A DNA stretch of 64,000 bases from Ziziphus jujuba (lineage: Eukaryota > Streptophyta > Magnoliopsida > Rosales > Rhamnaceae), in assembly GCF_031755915.1 (NCBI RefSeq), contig NC_083382.1:27442001-27506000 (forward strand), given 5' to 3'. The notes under the pieces were generated by a model, which saw only the letters and a program-made list of their open reading frames with translations, did no database searches and had not been told where the DNA came from. Within the stretch, counting starts at the first letter, position 1. Each line of letters begins with the position of its first letter. This document shows positions 13,056-24,578 of this stretch, one piece after another. Both the position numbers and the translations under genes were made by a program.

Positions 13056-13450
13056 TTTATTATTTTCCACACACATACACATACAAAGGTGGAGGTGTGA
13101 GTTACTAACTCAGCCAAACTTATTTGACAACAACAACAACAACAAGTAGTCTAACAGTTAAAAACTCACACCAAAAGCACATTATATTACCTTTAAAAGT
13201 AAATTCATAATGTTATCCTAATTAACAAAGATAATAGTTCTTAAATTTCTCTTCTTTTTTTTTTTTTTTTGGGGGAAGAAAAAGAAAGAAATTAAGTCTT
13301 CTAAAAAAAAAGAAAATTAAGAACAAATTAATCCTGTAGATTAATTACTAACATCAAAATAAAAAAACAGAAATTTTTTATATATAAATAAATATATATA
13401 TATATATATATTAATATATTTAATGTATCCGAAAGTCCGAAGTCCTTCCA
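12706..13450. other. Intergenic, 3' side of the metalloproteinase gene
   Basis: AT-rich, with (AAT)n at 13020-13054, (CAA)n at 13129-13142 and (TA)n at 13393-13411. Only low-complexity ORFs are present. The metalloproteinase 3' UTR must lie in 13300-13450, but no poly-A signal stands out from the AT-rich background. Confidence 0.5.
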
Positions 13451-14383
13451 CTAAGGGGTGGAATACAAAGCTCGTATGCCATCAATATCATCCTGAATTA
13501 AAGTTCTCTTGATAGCTGCGGGCGTGTATTGGGCATACATAACAGCATTCTGATCCAAACTATGAGCAAGACCAAGAAGATGTCCAATTTCATGCAACAC
13601 TACCGAAAACAAGTCAACATCGCTAGGTACGCCAACGGTCCAAGTCTCGTCTCCATCCAAGTGCAATCTGCCATTGGTTGGACTAAAAGCATGCCCTAAA
13701 ATGTTATAAGATCCATCAAAGGGAAAACCATCACCATGATCGCCAACAAAGAAACCCAGAGTTAGATCTGAACGCGAAAGAGGCTGGACTTCCTCGAAGG
13801 TGAATTGCGAATGCCGTTGCCATTCGGCGAATGCTTGTGCAGCAACAGACCTGAAAACATCCAATGAGACTGGTTGGACAGCGGATGAGAATTTGTACGT
13901 GAGATGGGTTTGTTCAGATGGCCATTTGGGATTTCCATCAAAAAAACTATAGAGAGAACCATTAATAGATTCATGGCCATGTAAACCACTATCACGAACT
14001 CCGCAACGTGGAACTACCATATTCTTCATGGTTCCATAATCGAGCTTCCCGGTAGCATTCAAATTATAGTTTTGCTGATAGTGTTTCACCGCCGACTCCA
14101 AAACCTCGTCGAAGTAGTCGCTGCCGTCGTCGGAGTTTAGGTATCCGAACCTATTGAGGTAACGTTTCAGGTTGGAAAGGCCTTTGGCAGTCTGGCCCTT
14201 TCTTAGTCCTTCTAGACTGCGAAGAGACTTGAAGGACAGTGGTGGGTTTGAATGCGGGTGTATATTTGTATGTGTATGTGTATGCTCCAACGTTCTTGAG
14301 AGAACTAAAACAGGTAGATGTGTTATAAGTATGACAAGGAAAGCTCTCATAGAATGGGTGATAATGGAAGCCATTATAACCAT
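13451..14383 (-). CDS. Matrixin-type matrix metalloproteinase (plant MMP), secreted
   Basis: An intact, intronless 310-residue ORF, as is usual for plant MMPs. An N-terminal signal peptide (about residues 10-30, hydrophobic AFLVILITHLPVLVL) predicts secretion to the apoplast. A peptidoglycan-binding-like prodomain spans about 55-120. The cysteine switch PRCGV (125-129) would hold the catalytic zinc and keep the zymogen inactive until the propeptide is cut. The catalytic domain (about 150-308) contains the zinc site HEIGHLLGLAH (264-274) and a Met-turn VMY (281-283), plus the His/Asp-rich structural metal region near 216-243. There is no hemopexin domain, as in other plant MMPs, and no C-terminal GPI-like hydrophobic tail, so it is probably soluble. 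An alternative start at codon 4 (ATAATGG) has a better initiation context. Known family role: zinc endopeptidases of the extracellular matrix, linked to growth and defence. The substrate is unknown. It is the only complete conventional gene in the window. Confidence 0.95.
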   Translation of the reverse strand: MVIMASIITHSMRAFLVILITHLPVLVLSRTLEHTHTHTNIHPHSNPPLSFKSLRSLEGLRKGQTAKGLSNLKRYLNRFGYLNSDDGSDYFDEVLESAVKHYQQNYNLNATGKLDYGTMKNMVVPRCGVRDSGLHGHESINGSLYSFFDGNPKWPSEQTHLTYKFSSAVQPVSLDVFRSVAAQAFAEWQRHSQFTFEEVQPLSRSDLTLGFFVGDHGDGFPFDGSYNILGHAFSPTNGRLHLDGDETWTVGVPSDVDLFSVVLHEIGHLLGLAHSLDQNAVMYAQYTPAAIKRTLIQDDIDGIRALYSTP

Positions 14384-14449
14384 ATATCTTCTGTTTTCTA
14401 TATGAGAGGATAGCTATAAGTAAGTACGTAGATTGAGAGAGGAAAAGGC

Positions 14450-14461
14450 TCTTATTTATCC
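14450..14461 (-). promoter_or_regulatory. Possible TATA box of the metalloproteinase gene
   Basis: The minus strand reads GGATAAATAAGAG about 70 bp upstream of the first ATG, a plausible TATA-element position with a short leader. The call is tentative because the surrounding DNA is AT-rich. Confidence 0.35.
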
Positions 14462-14813
14462 TATTCCTTTGTTTCATCTCTTTGAAGATATTTCACGTTA
14501 TTTTGTAGTTTGGAATCCTTCGGACAGAATACTTGCGGTTCATTTTAGTTTGTTTGTTATAGTGAGGTAGACATGGGAATTATCATTGAAGAAAAAATTA
14601 ACAATAACTGGTCACTTTCTTTCTTTTTCTTTGGTGAATTCTGTACTTTTTTCTTTACAACTGTAAACTACTAGTGTTTTGACAATTCAACACTTATATT
14701 AGATATAAAAACACCATGATTTGACTGAAAATTGAACCTCATCCAAGCTGCGACAGAATTGGCAGCTTTATGCATTTGTTTGTATTGATGAACAAATGAA
14801 AGAGAATTAATTG

Positions 14814-15025
14814 TTCGGTAGGTAATAGCTTAATGGAAAGAAACCGACCTAACCATTACATTTGCAGAATTGAGAGCTGTATTTCGAATCTTAGCATTCT
14901 CCATCGCTATTGCCTTGGTGTGTCTCATACGGCAATGTTGCATGGCACCAAAGACATTTGCATGAGGTGTATGATATTAACAGAAAATCTCTATTTTTAT
15001 TAAAAAAAAGAAAAAAAAGAAAAAA
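14814..15025 (+). mobile_element. tRNA-derived SINE with 16-bp target duplication
   Basis: The insertion is bounded by a perfect 16-bp direct repeat, GAAAGAGAATTAATTG (14798-14813 and 15026-15041). The body starts with a tRNA-like head: box A-like TAATAGCTTAATGG and a degenerate box B TTTCGAATCTT about 40 bp further on. It ends in an A-rich tail (15002-15025) abutting the right repeat. Length (212 bp), A-rich 3' end and long target duplication are the hallmarks of LINE-mobilised SINEs. It lies about 430 bp upstream of the metalloproteinase start codon, so it could affect that promoter; this is inference only. Confidence 0.8.
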
Positions 15026-15041
15026 GAAAGAGAATTAATTG

Positions 15042-16600
15042 AGTTGACTTAGCTAAGAACCTCTGGTTCATTGTGGAACATGTTCTTCTTTTATTTTTTA
15101 TTTTTAATCTTTCTTGAAAAGGAATAAAACTAAGACATACTATATATCTGCCAACAAGGAATTTATCTTAAGTTAAGTTGTTAGGATGTAAATTTAATAT
15201 ATATATATATATATATATATAATGTTAGTTTAAGTTGTTAGAATGTGGATTTTTAATATGTATATCAAGATTTATCAATAGCGACTTAGGATACATTTTT
15301 AAATCTTAGGTTAAAATGAGTTAATAATAATAATAATAATAATTTATATTAATATATAAAAATATAATAGTCAGTACCATGTGTCATTATAATATTTTTT
15401 CAAATTCCTTTCAAAATCATCATTAAAAAATTATGATTTATGAAAAATTATGGTCTTGTCAAAATAATGTAAAATTTAACTCCCCTTCTCTTATTATATA
15501 TTTATGTCCTTATCAAAATGTCAATCAAGATCAATAAAACAGCTATTTAAGAGCATGGAATTTTTTACTTTTAATTATTTATATAAAAATATATATATTT
15601 TTATTAAGAGAAATATATTAAAATGTATAATTAGTACAAAAATATAATATTATATTTGTAAAATAATAAGTGTATCTCCATATATATAACATATTTTAAA
15701 TATTTTTACATATATAAATGTTATTATAGGGAAAATAATAAAGATATCTCTTTATTTAGATTAAAAAAATTACATAAATAATATAATTTTATTTTATTAG
15801 TGGAAAAAAATTAAGATATCATTTTCAAAATATAATTGTTAAATATGATAAAGTAGGATTTATATTCAAAATAAATTTTTTGATTTTATTTTATTTGAAA
15901 TATCCTTTTATTGGTTATACTCAAAAATATATATTTTTAGTATTATAATATTATATATCATGTTTGACTAATGAAACCTTAATTAGGACAAAAATGTTAA
16001 AAGTGTATAATTATGACAAAAATATAATATTATATTTGTAAAATAATAAATTAAAGTGTACCTCTATATATAACGTATTTTAAATATTTTTACATATAGA
16101 AATGTAATTATATGGAAAATAATAAAGATATTTTCTTATTTGAATACAAAAAAATTACATAAATAATATAATTTTATTTTATTAGTGAAAAAATTTAAGA
16201 TATACTTTTTCAGAATATAATTGTTAAACATGGCAAAATAAGATTTATATTCAAAATAAATTTTTTGATTTTATTTTATTTACCAAATAAGTCAAGTACA
16301 TTTGGATTTTCATTAATACAAAGAAATTAATTACTTACAAAGAATAAAAAGAACAAAGATAGATAGAATAAAAAATATTAAAAAAAATTATAATCTATAT
16401 ATTAATATTTTTGTTAATTTGTTATATTTATTTTATTGAAAAATAAAAAGATGTTATGTACAGTAATTAATAATTAGATTCTATATATTGATACATATAC
16501 ATATACGGGTATGTAATAAATGGAATTTCAATATCAAAATATACAAATTTTAATAATAAAATTGATCTCTTTATTGCTGTCAGTGACTAACGAAGGATGA
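15042..16600. other. AT-rich intergenic DNA
   Basis: No gene or ORF of interest. It holds a (TA)n run at 15200-15221, an (AAT)n run at 15324-15342, and the 300-bp direct repeat annotated separately. Confidence 0.6.
15605..16282. repeat. Diverged direct repeat, two copies of about 300 bp
   Basis: 15605-15905 and about 15985-16282 align throughout. Both carry 'acaaaaatataatattatat', 'ttgtaaaataataa', 'catattttaaatatttttac', 'gaaaataataaagatat', 'ttacataaataatataattt' and 'ttcaaaataaattttttgat' in the same order. They are about 80 bp apart and differ by small indels and substitutions. Extremely AT-rich, no coding potential, origin unknown. Confidence 0.85.
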
Positions 16601-16981
16601 TCGACAATTGGCCGGTTCTCTCCTTCTCTCTCTTTCTCTCTCCTACTCCTTCCCTTCACGAACCAATAAGGGCCTTCTGTAGGACCATTATGCACTCACA
16701 GGATTAGTCAGAATGGTAACACATGGTACGTTTCAGTGGGGGCACTGTGCACACGTTTTTTACACGTGTTAAATCATACCTAGTAAAGTCATTCTAGGAA
16801 TAAATTTATTAAATTTTATAAGTCCATAACTTTTCAGCCAAAAGTCCAAATCGAGCGTGTTTCTTATCTATGAACTCATATTAATGAGTATTTTACAATA
16901 ATATACAAGTAAAAACTAGAATCCATAAAACTAAAAAGTCAAACCGATCATTATTTGATTAGTTCGGATCATAATTTGTTT

Positions 16982-17342
16982 TGTAACAGCCCAGACCACC
17001 CGCATGAGATATTGTCCGCTTTGGGCCCAGCCTGCACGGTTGTCAAAACATGTCTTAAGGGAAAGGTATCCACACCCTCTTTTAAGGCATGCTTCGTTTT
17101 CCTTTCCAACCGATGTGGGACTTCACAATCCTCCCCCCTTGGGGCCCAGCGTCCTTACTGGCACATCGATCCGAGTACTGGCTCTGATACCAACTGTAAC
17201 GGCCCAGACCACCCGCATGAGATATTGTCCGCTTTGGGCCCAGTCCGCACGGTTTTGTCAAAACGCGTTTCAAGAGAAAGGTATCTACACCCTCTTTTAA
17301 GGCATGTTTCGTTCCCCTTTCCAACCAATGTGGAACTTCACA
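16982..17342 (-). mobile_element. TRIM retrotransposon, two LTRs, minus orientation
   Basis: Two direct LTRs of 146 and 148 bp (16982-17127 and 17195-17342) flank a 67-bp interior. Each LTR reads TGTAACRGCCCAGACC...CTTCACA on the plus strand, the inverse of the family's forward orientation. The interior shows a polypurine tract (plus strand CCTCCCCCCTTGGGGCCC) next to the left LTR and an initiator tRNA-Met primer-binding site (GCTCTGATACCAAC, 17181-17194) next to the right LTR. GTTT (or GTTTT) occurs on both sides. It is a complete, non-coding TRIM. Confidence 0.9.
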
Positions 17343-17356
17343 GTTTTGTCCACAAC

Positions 17357-17673
17357 TATGACAGCCCAGATCACCCGCATGCGATATTGTCCTCTTTGGG
17401 CCTGGGGAATCCTCTTACAACCCAGCCCTCAAGGTTTTAAAAGGCTTCACAAGGGAAAGGTATCCATACCCACTTATATGGAGTGTTTCGTTCCCCTTTC
17501 CAACCAATGTGGGATCTCACAATAGGTTGGAAAGGAGAACGAAACACTCCATATAAGTGGGTGTGGATACCTTTCCCTTGCGAGGCCTTTTAAAACCTTC
17601 AGGGCTGGGTTGTAAGAGGATTCCCCAGGCCCAAAGAGGACAATATCGCATGCAGGTGATCTGGGTTGTCACA
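17357..17673. repeat. Palindrome of two head-to-head TRIM LTRs
   Basis: A 165-bp TRIM LTR (17357-17521, minus orientation) is followed at once by an inverted copy missing its first 16 bp (17522-17673). The arms differ by only a few bases over about 148 bp and are separated by about 18 nt, so the transcript could fold into a long hairpin. A partial, inverted copy of the 134-bp repeat unit found in the unit A and B TRIMs follows at about 17680-17800. Confidence 0.85.
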
Positions 17674-17807
17674 TAATCCTCTTCCAACCCTTACCTACCA
17701 GTCCCACTGGGCCCGGGCCTCCCAGGCCCAACCGAGATATTGTCCTCTTTGGCAGCGGAAGCATACCTCAAGGTTTTACTTTCCCTCATAGGAAGGCGTC
17801 TCGTATC

Positions 17808-18203
17808 TGTGACAGCCCAGATCACCCGCATGCGATATTGTCCTCTTTGGGCCTGGGGAATCCTCTTACAACCCAGCTCTCAAGGTTTTAAAAGGCCTCG
17901 TAAGGGAAAGGTATCCACACCCACTTATATGGAGTGTTTCGTTTCCCTTTCCAACCGATGTGGGATCTTACAATCCTCCCCCCTTGGGGCCCAGCGTCCT
18001 CGCTGGCACACTGATCTGGGTCCGGCTCTGATACCATCTGTGACAGCCCAGATCACCTGCATGCGATATTGTCTTCTTTGGGCCTAGGGAATCCTCTTAC
18101 AACCCAGCCCTCAAGGTTTTAAAAGGCCTCGCAAGGGAAAGGTATCCACACCCACTTATATGGAGTGTTTCGCTCCCCTTTCCAATCGATGTAGGATCTC
18201 ACA
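17808..18203 (-). mobile_element. TRIM retrotransposon, two LTRs, minus orientation
   Basis: Two 165-bp LTRs (17808-17972 and 18039-18203), each TGTGACAGCCCAGATCACC to a CTTACA or CTCACA end, surround a 66-bp interior. The interior has the polypurine tract (plus strand CCTCCCCCCTTGGGGCCC) and primer-binding site GCTCTGATACCATC. The flanks GTATC and ATAAC do not match, so the ends have been rearranged or mutated. Together with the two preceding structures it makes a cluster of six TRIM LTRs in 1.2 kb. Confidence 0.88.
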
Positions 18204-19259
18204 ATAACTTTTGAACAACATGTAACACCCCACCCCAAAGTACGCCAAAAATTTCTCAATTTGATCAAAGTTGACCTGGTTTGACTGGGTTTGAGCGTCG
18301 TTGATCGAGAAGGGTCAAATTTTGACTTTTTGACTCAGCAAGAATTCTAAGTTGGCCGAGGCACCGTCGCGAAGTACGCATCGACTCGAGTCCGTAGACT
18401 AGTAGCATGATGAAAATGGAGGTACAGTTTGAAAGTTGTGAGCAAAACAAGTTGAGGTCCAAACTGTCCGAGGGTGCCCAAGTTGACTTTTTATTTTTGT
18501 AGAAATGAGCTTTGACTCATGTACGGTTGTGAAGTAATTGTCGATATGAGTCCATAGACTAGCGGCACACTTGATTTGGAAATTTCGGTGAAAAGTTATG
18601 TATCTGCAAAGTTTTTTCAAATACTGTATTATTTTAATATTATTTTTAAACTTGCGAACAGTTTGCACCACGTGTAACATTATGAAATTGCCATGTGTCA
18701 CAACAAAAAAATGCCACATGTCAGCCATGATTAAATACTACATTATTTTATATTATTATTATTTTAATATTATTTTCTTTTTTTTCTTTTCTTTTTGTCC
18801 TCCCCCACGTGGGGAAATGCCCCACGGGCTTTTTCTTCTTCTTCTTCCTTCTCTCCTCCTCCCTCTCGGCCCCACCTTAGTTTCTCCATTTCCGACTGTC
18901 GGAAGGCCATACGTGCCGGCCACCGTCGAAGCCCAGTCTCCGGTGAGCTCGGCTGCCAAGTTTGGTGGCCGACAGACCGGCGACGCGCCCAGATTGGCGA
19001 GTAAAGCCGACGGTGACACAAATTCCATTTCTGATGATTTCACCATTTTTTGACATACCCAGTCCAAATTTATACTCTATCCCCCCTATTTTGGGTCCTC
19101 TGATCTAAAAAATGGACTCCATTTGTCCAATTTCGAAGCAAATTGTGAGATATGAGGAGGAGGCGCTCGACTGAAGCTTCCCGGTCAAATTTTGACCACC
19201 ACCGGTGGGTTTGTATATCGATCAACCCTAAGGTGTTAAGGTATTTTTAAGTTCGACTT

Positions 19260-20640
19260 AAGGTCCAAGTATCATCAATCAAGAATTTGAGAGTCAGATA
19301 TTGTTTAGTTCGAAAGGGAGATCCTAAAGGAAGCACGTGATTCGATGTATGCGGTACACCCCGAAAGTGTGAGGATGTATCGAACGCTCACTAAGTAATA
19401 TTGGTGGTTTGGCATGATAAAGGAAATTGCAGAATTCAGATCAAGGTGCTTAAGTTTAAGTTGCGAACAAATGAAAATGGGAAGCAGAAACGTTCAAGGT
19501 AGCTTCAACCCTTGTCTATCCCCGTGTGTGGAAGTGGGAGCGACTCAACATGGATTCCATATAAAGCTTTTCCCCACAGTAAAAAGGTATAACGACATTT
19601 GGATAATCATCAACAAACTAAGTCAGAGTATTTCCTATCTATGCGAGAGTGGTTCTCACCAAAGTAAGTTGGCCGAACTGTTCGTAAAACATATTATGAG
19701 TCTACACGAAGTGTTGATCACTATTACATCTAATTGAGATTAGTGCTTATTTCAAGACTATGGTCAAGGTTAACAAATACATTGGAGCAAGGTTCGACTG
19801 CTGCATTGCCTTCCACCACAGGCCAATAGACAAGCAGAGTGCAAAAGTTCGTACTTTGGAAGATATACTAAGACCGTGCATTATGCAATGTTGGAAGAAG
19901 CTGGGATGAGCAATTGTCGTCGATAAAAGTCGTTATAATATTAGCTACCAAGCGAGCATCGAGATGTCTTCGTATGAGGCTCTATATGGAAGGTAGTGTC
20001 GAACCCCATTATATTGAAGTGAAATGGGTGAGGAGAAACACCATACGACGACGAACGTGATTGAATTCGAATACTTACAGATGACTATGGACCAGGTGAA
20101 GGTTATCTGAGAAAGTTTGAAGACTACTCAGAATCGACAAAAGAGTTACGTCGATGTGCGTGGAAAGGATCTTGCATTTGAAAACGGAGATTAGATTTCC
20201 TTAAAGTTATCTCCATGGAAGAGAGTAGTATGCTTTGGCCAATGAGAGAAGTAAATTTCTCATTACCTTGATCACTATGAGGTCATCGGAAGAATTGGCT
20301 TGTGGCATACAAGTTAGCATTTTCGAAAGAGTTAACACGAGTAGGCAACGTATTTCATGTATCGTTGCTACGAAAGGACATTGAAGATCTGTCGCACATG
20401 TTTTAGACTTCCGACGTCGAATTGAGAAAAGACCCATTATACGCGGGGCAACCAATACAGATCTTAGGTCACGAGGAATGCGTATTGGTCAATAAGGCTA
20501 TTTCTCAAGCAAAGTCTAGTAGCAGATTCACCTAGTCGAGAAAGCGATGTGGGAGCTCGAGCAGTAGATTCGCGACCACTATTCTTATTCGTTTCGACGA
20601 CGTAGGAAATTTCAAGGATGAAATTTTTGCAAGGTGGGAA
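19260..20640 (+). pseudogene. Gypsy integrase remnant
   Basis: From about 19329 the frame reads ILKEARDSMYAVHPESVRMY, then RTLTK, a TAA stop, and YWWFGMIKEIAEF: the zinc-binding N-terminus of a gypsy integrase with an in-frame stop. Downstream, parts of the core and C-terminal region can be followed only by changing frame, up to the end of pol just before the polypurine tract (GGATGAAATTTTTGC, matching the FxDEIF end seen in Tekay-like elements). No catalytic function remains. Confidence 0.8.
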
Positions 20641-20643
20641 GGT

Positions 20644-23600
20644 TGTAACACCTCACCCCAAAATATGCCTAAAATTTCTCAATTTGATCAAAGTTGACCG
20701 GGTTTGACCGCCGTTGACCGAGAAGGGTCAAACTTTGACTTTTTGACTCGGCAAGAATTCTAGGTTGACCGAGGCTCTGTCGTGAAGTACACATCGACCC
20801 GAGTTCGTAGACTAGTATCACGATAAAAACGGAGGTACGGTTTGAAAGTTATGAGCAAAACAAGTTAAGGTCCAAATTGTTCGAGAGTGCTGGAGTTGAC
20901 TTTTTATTTTTGTAGAAATGAGCTTTGACTCATGTACGGTTATGAGTATGAGTCCATAGACTAACGGCACGCTTGATTTGGATATTTTGGTGAAAAGTTA
21001 TGGACCTGCAAAGTTTTTTCAAATACGGTATTATTTTAATATTATTTTTAAATATGCGAACAGTTTGCACCACGTGTAATATTATGAAATTGCCATGTGT
21101 CATGAAAAGAAAATGCCACATGTTAGCCATGATTAAATATTACATTATTTTAATATTATTTTCTATATATTTATTATTTTCTTTTTTCTCTCCCCCACAT
21201 GGGGAAATGCCCCACGGGCTTTTTCTTCTTCTTCCTTCTCTCCTCCTCCCTCTCAGCCCCACCTTGGTTTCTCCATTTTCGACCGCCGAAAGGCCATACG
21301 TGTCGGCCACCGTCGAAGCCTAGTCTTCGGTGAGCTCGGCTGCCAAGTTTGGTGGCTAGCCGACCGGCGACGCACTCAGATCGGCGGGTAAAGCCAGCGG
21401 TGGCACAAATTCCATTTCTGATGAGTTCGCCGTTTTCCGATGTATCCAGTCCAAATTTATACTCAATCCCCCCTATTTTGGGTCCTGTGATCTCAAAAAT
21501 GGCCTCCATTTGTTCAATTTCGAAGCGGATTGTGAGATATGCGGAGAAGGAGCTCAGTCGAAGCTTCCAGGTCAAATCCCGCCCACCACCGGTGGGTTTG
21601 TGGTCAATGAAGGTTAGAAATGTGTTCCTCATCTTATTAGCTTTCTATAGGCACCTCATTTGTGAATTTTGGTTAACGTTTGTGTTAAATCCTCTGGATA
21701 ACTGTGTATAATTTATCCGATTAAAATATTATTTTAATTGGTTTGTATATTGTTGATGTGAGATCCCACATCGGTTGGAAAGGGGAACGAAGCATGCCTT
21801 AAAAAGAGGGTGTGGAGACCTTTCCCTTGCGACATGTTTTGACAAAACCGTGTCGGCTGGGCCCAAAGCGGACAATATCGCATGCGGATGGACTGGGCTA
21901 TTACAGATGGTATCAGAGCCAGACCCGGATCGGTGTGCCAACGAGGACGCTGGGCCCCAAGGGGGGAGGATTGTGAGATCCCACATTGGTTGGAAAGGGG
22001 AACGAAGCATGCCTTAAAAAGAGGGTGTGGATACCTTTCCCTTGCGACGCGTTTTGACAAAACCGTGCGGGCTGGGTCCAAAGCGGACAATATCACATGC
22101 CGGTGGACTGGGCTGTTACAGTTGATGCTTTAGGAGCATGTGTGAATTGTGGAATTGATCCTATGGAGGATATTGGTATAATTGCGTGCTAGAGGTGAGT
22201 GACCCACCTTCAAAATTATTTTGGGTTGATAAATTGTATATATTGTGTTGATTATATATTTGGAAATTATATTTCATATGTTAAATATTTAGTAAATTTA
22301 TATTTGTAATTTTGATGCCAAAATTGACTGGAATTGAATATTTGTACATTATAAAATATTTTGGTTTTAAGGATTTTATGAATTTGGGATTTTGTTAATT
22401 ATTATTAAATTTCATTGGTGGAGTATTTCATAATTAAATATTTGAGAAATAGGTTTTATGTATTTGATATTAAGAGAATTTCTATCTAGAATTATATTGC
22501 CAATTTATGATAATTTTTTAATATGTGTTTTGGTGCAAAAATATATTTTGGGACTTAAAGATTCATGGTTTAAAGTTTTATTTATATTATTGTTAAGTTT
22601 AATGTTGACATTATGATGGTGATTTATATGAATTTAATTGCATTCGGATTTGATATAGTTTTTAATATCATTTTTGGTACAGCTTGATTTTAAGGATTTG
22701 AAGAAAAATATTTGTTTTAAAAGTATTATGCTTCAAAATTTTTTTTATGCATTTAAATATTATGGGATTGATTTATTTATGGTGAAATTGATGGAATTTA
22801 TGCGATGGATTTATGAGGAGGATTTAAGAGAATGTGGGTTTGAAAAATAGTATAATTCCCATGGTGAATTTTGGAAAACTTAGTATTTTAATAATAAATT
22901 TAGTAATTGATTTTAGGCGAACTCATACAGTCCTAGTGTTCTGTACTGTATATGTGGATAAGCGCGCAGGTTGTAATGTCTTCCGTGAGTTGCCATCAGA
23001 CCGAGGGCAGGCAAGTTTGATATTGGCCATAACCACCCCCCTCCATGGCCGGGATGACTGTTTAAGTAGCGGCGCTGTCGGAACGCCGAAGCGACCGTAT
23101 GCAAGTTTCTCTCTTTAACCTCCTGCCAGATGGTGCTTGGGACGCTGGGTATCATAGGGCATCATTGGTATATAGTGTGGTGCGTCAAGTTACTTTCTCG
23201 ATACGAATTTCAAACCAAGATGCTTTAAAATCGTATTTAAAATTAAATGTATTTAATTTTGTTTTATTGCTTATTTCAAACTAATATTTTCTAAAATGTA
23301 TTTATTCATGTTTTTATCAATTATTTTAAATTGGTATTTTAGAATTTTATTTTACCATGTTGATATTATTTATTTAAATTTTGAGAATTTAACATGAATT
23401 TTATTGTATTCTTTTATCTATTTTAAATTGAGGTTTAAAATCTATTAAAATGTTTTTTTGATTATTTCATTGATTTAAATAATAAATTTTATAATTTATA
23501 TGTTGAGTTTATTTTTGTTTTATGCTAAATTTCTTTTTATATTGAGTTTATTTTTGTTTTATGCCAAATTTCTTTAATACAAGTTTATTTATGATTTTAT

Positions 23601-24578
23601 TTATTTTATCTAGTGATGTCTTATTCTAAATTTAATTATTGGATTTTTAAAGTGTTTTCAATGTATGTATTGAGTTCTAAATTAATATTTGTATTTATGT
23701 GCATTCTAAATTATTGCATTCCGTTTAATTTGATATTTCCTTGATTACTTTTAATGTAAATTTTATTGTGATTTTGCTTATTTTATTTATGACATTTTGT
23801 GTACAATTTAATAATTGTTATTAAAACTCTTCTTGTTTCTTATTATACATTCTAGATCTTTAATTTAATGTATTTTATTTATAATTTATTTAATTAATTA
23901 TTCCTTGATTTTTGAGGTACAATTATTGGGTTTTGTGAAAATATTTTAAAAGAGAAACTTTTCCAACTGAGTGAACAATGAGGGTTTTGAGAGAAAGCAA
24001 TATTTCAACTACTTATTATTTATTTGATTATTTATTATTAATTAATCAAGTTCATTTTATCGTTATATTAGTATTATTATTATGATTGTGTTGTAGTTAG
24101 AGTCACTCACTGAAATAACTAGCATCTCATGTTTTTAAATTCCGTTCCCCTAGACCTAGGTTAGTAGATGTTGATCGTCCGGAGGTGAGTTCGATGTCTT
24201 GTTCGTTGCTGAAAGTTCAAGGAGCCTTACTTTTCTTCGCTATCTTTTATCGTTTCTTTTATCCTTTGTTGTAGTAAATTTCATATTTAATTGTATCTCG
24301 ATAAAGCTCTATATACTGTTTTGGATGTTTATTTATTAATTATGCACTGATTTCCTGTTATTCATTTGAAGTGCTACAAATTTATGGAATTAAATTGTAG
24401 TAAGGTGGGAGGAATAAGGTGGTGTATATAGAAGTGTGTTTTTAGTGCAGGAAGTTTGTGGTAAGTCCAACCCTTAGGGGAGGTTCTGCCGGATTTTCCA
24501 TTGTAGGGTCCGGTAGGGTTTCCCTCGGATCAGGGCTTGTCTAGGGTTCCGGTGAGGAATTTTGGATGAGTCTTGACA
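20644..24578 (+). repeat. 3' LTR of the 18221-24578 gypsy element
   Basis: 3935 bp including the nested TRIM, about 3.57 kb without it. It starts TGTAACACCTCACCCC directly after the polypurine tract and ends GTCTTGACA before the target duplication. LTRs of this length are typical of Tekay/Del chromoviruses. It is the best in-window reference for the family because its start is defined by the polypurine tract and its end by the TSD. Confidence 0.9.
21757..22120 (+). mobile_element. Complete TRIM retrotransposon, TSD GTTGA
   Basis: Two 149-bp LTRs (21757-21905 and 21972-22120) run TGTGAGATCCCACATYGG to GTTACA. The 66-bp interior has the primer-binding site ATGGTATCAGAGCC (21907-21920, initiator tRNA-Met) and a polypurine tract GCCCCAAGGGGGGAGGAT just before the second LTR. 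GTTGA is duplicated at 21752-21756 and 22121-22125. This is the reference copy of the family in the window. It sits in the gypsy 3' LTR, so it is the younger insertion. Confidence 0.95.

Larger units (their letters stand above)
18221..24578 (+). mobile_element. Deleted Ty3/gypsy Tekay-like element, TSD CAACA
   Basis: The element begins TGTAACACCC and ends GTCTTGACA. Both ends abut the identical 5-bp CAACA (18216-18220 and 24579-24583). The order is: truncated 5' LTR (18221 to about 19225), a deletion junction, integrase-region remnant (about 19260-20640), a G/A-rich polypurine tract (GCAAGGTGGGAAGG, 20629-20642) and a full 3' LTR (20644-24578, carrying a TRIM at 21757-22120). PBS, gag, protease, RT and RNase H are all lost. 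It inserted into an older, inverted copy of a related LTR, visible as 16800-16980 on the left and 24584-24700 on the right. Confidence 0.92.

Noticed and set aside
16955..17440. 161-codon ORF repeating DHPHEILSALGPA-like blocks
   Set aside because: The repetition is the TRIM LTR translated; similar ORFs appear at every TRIM copy on both strands.
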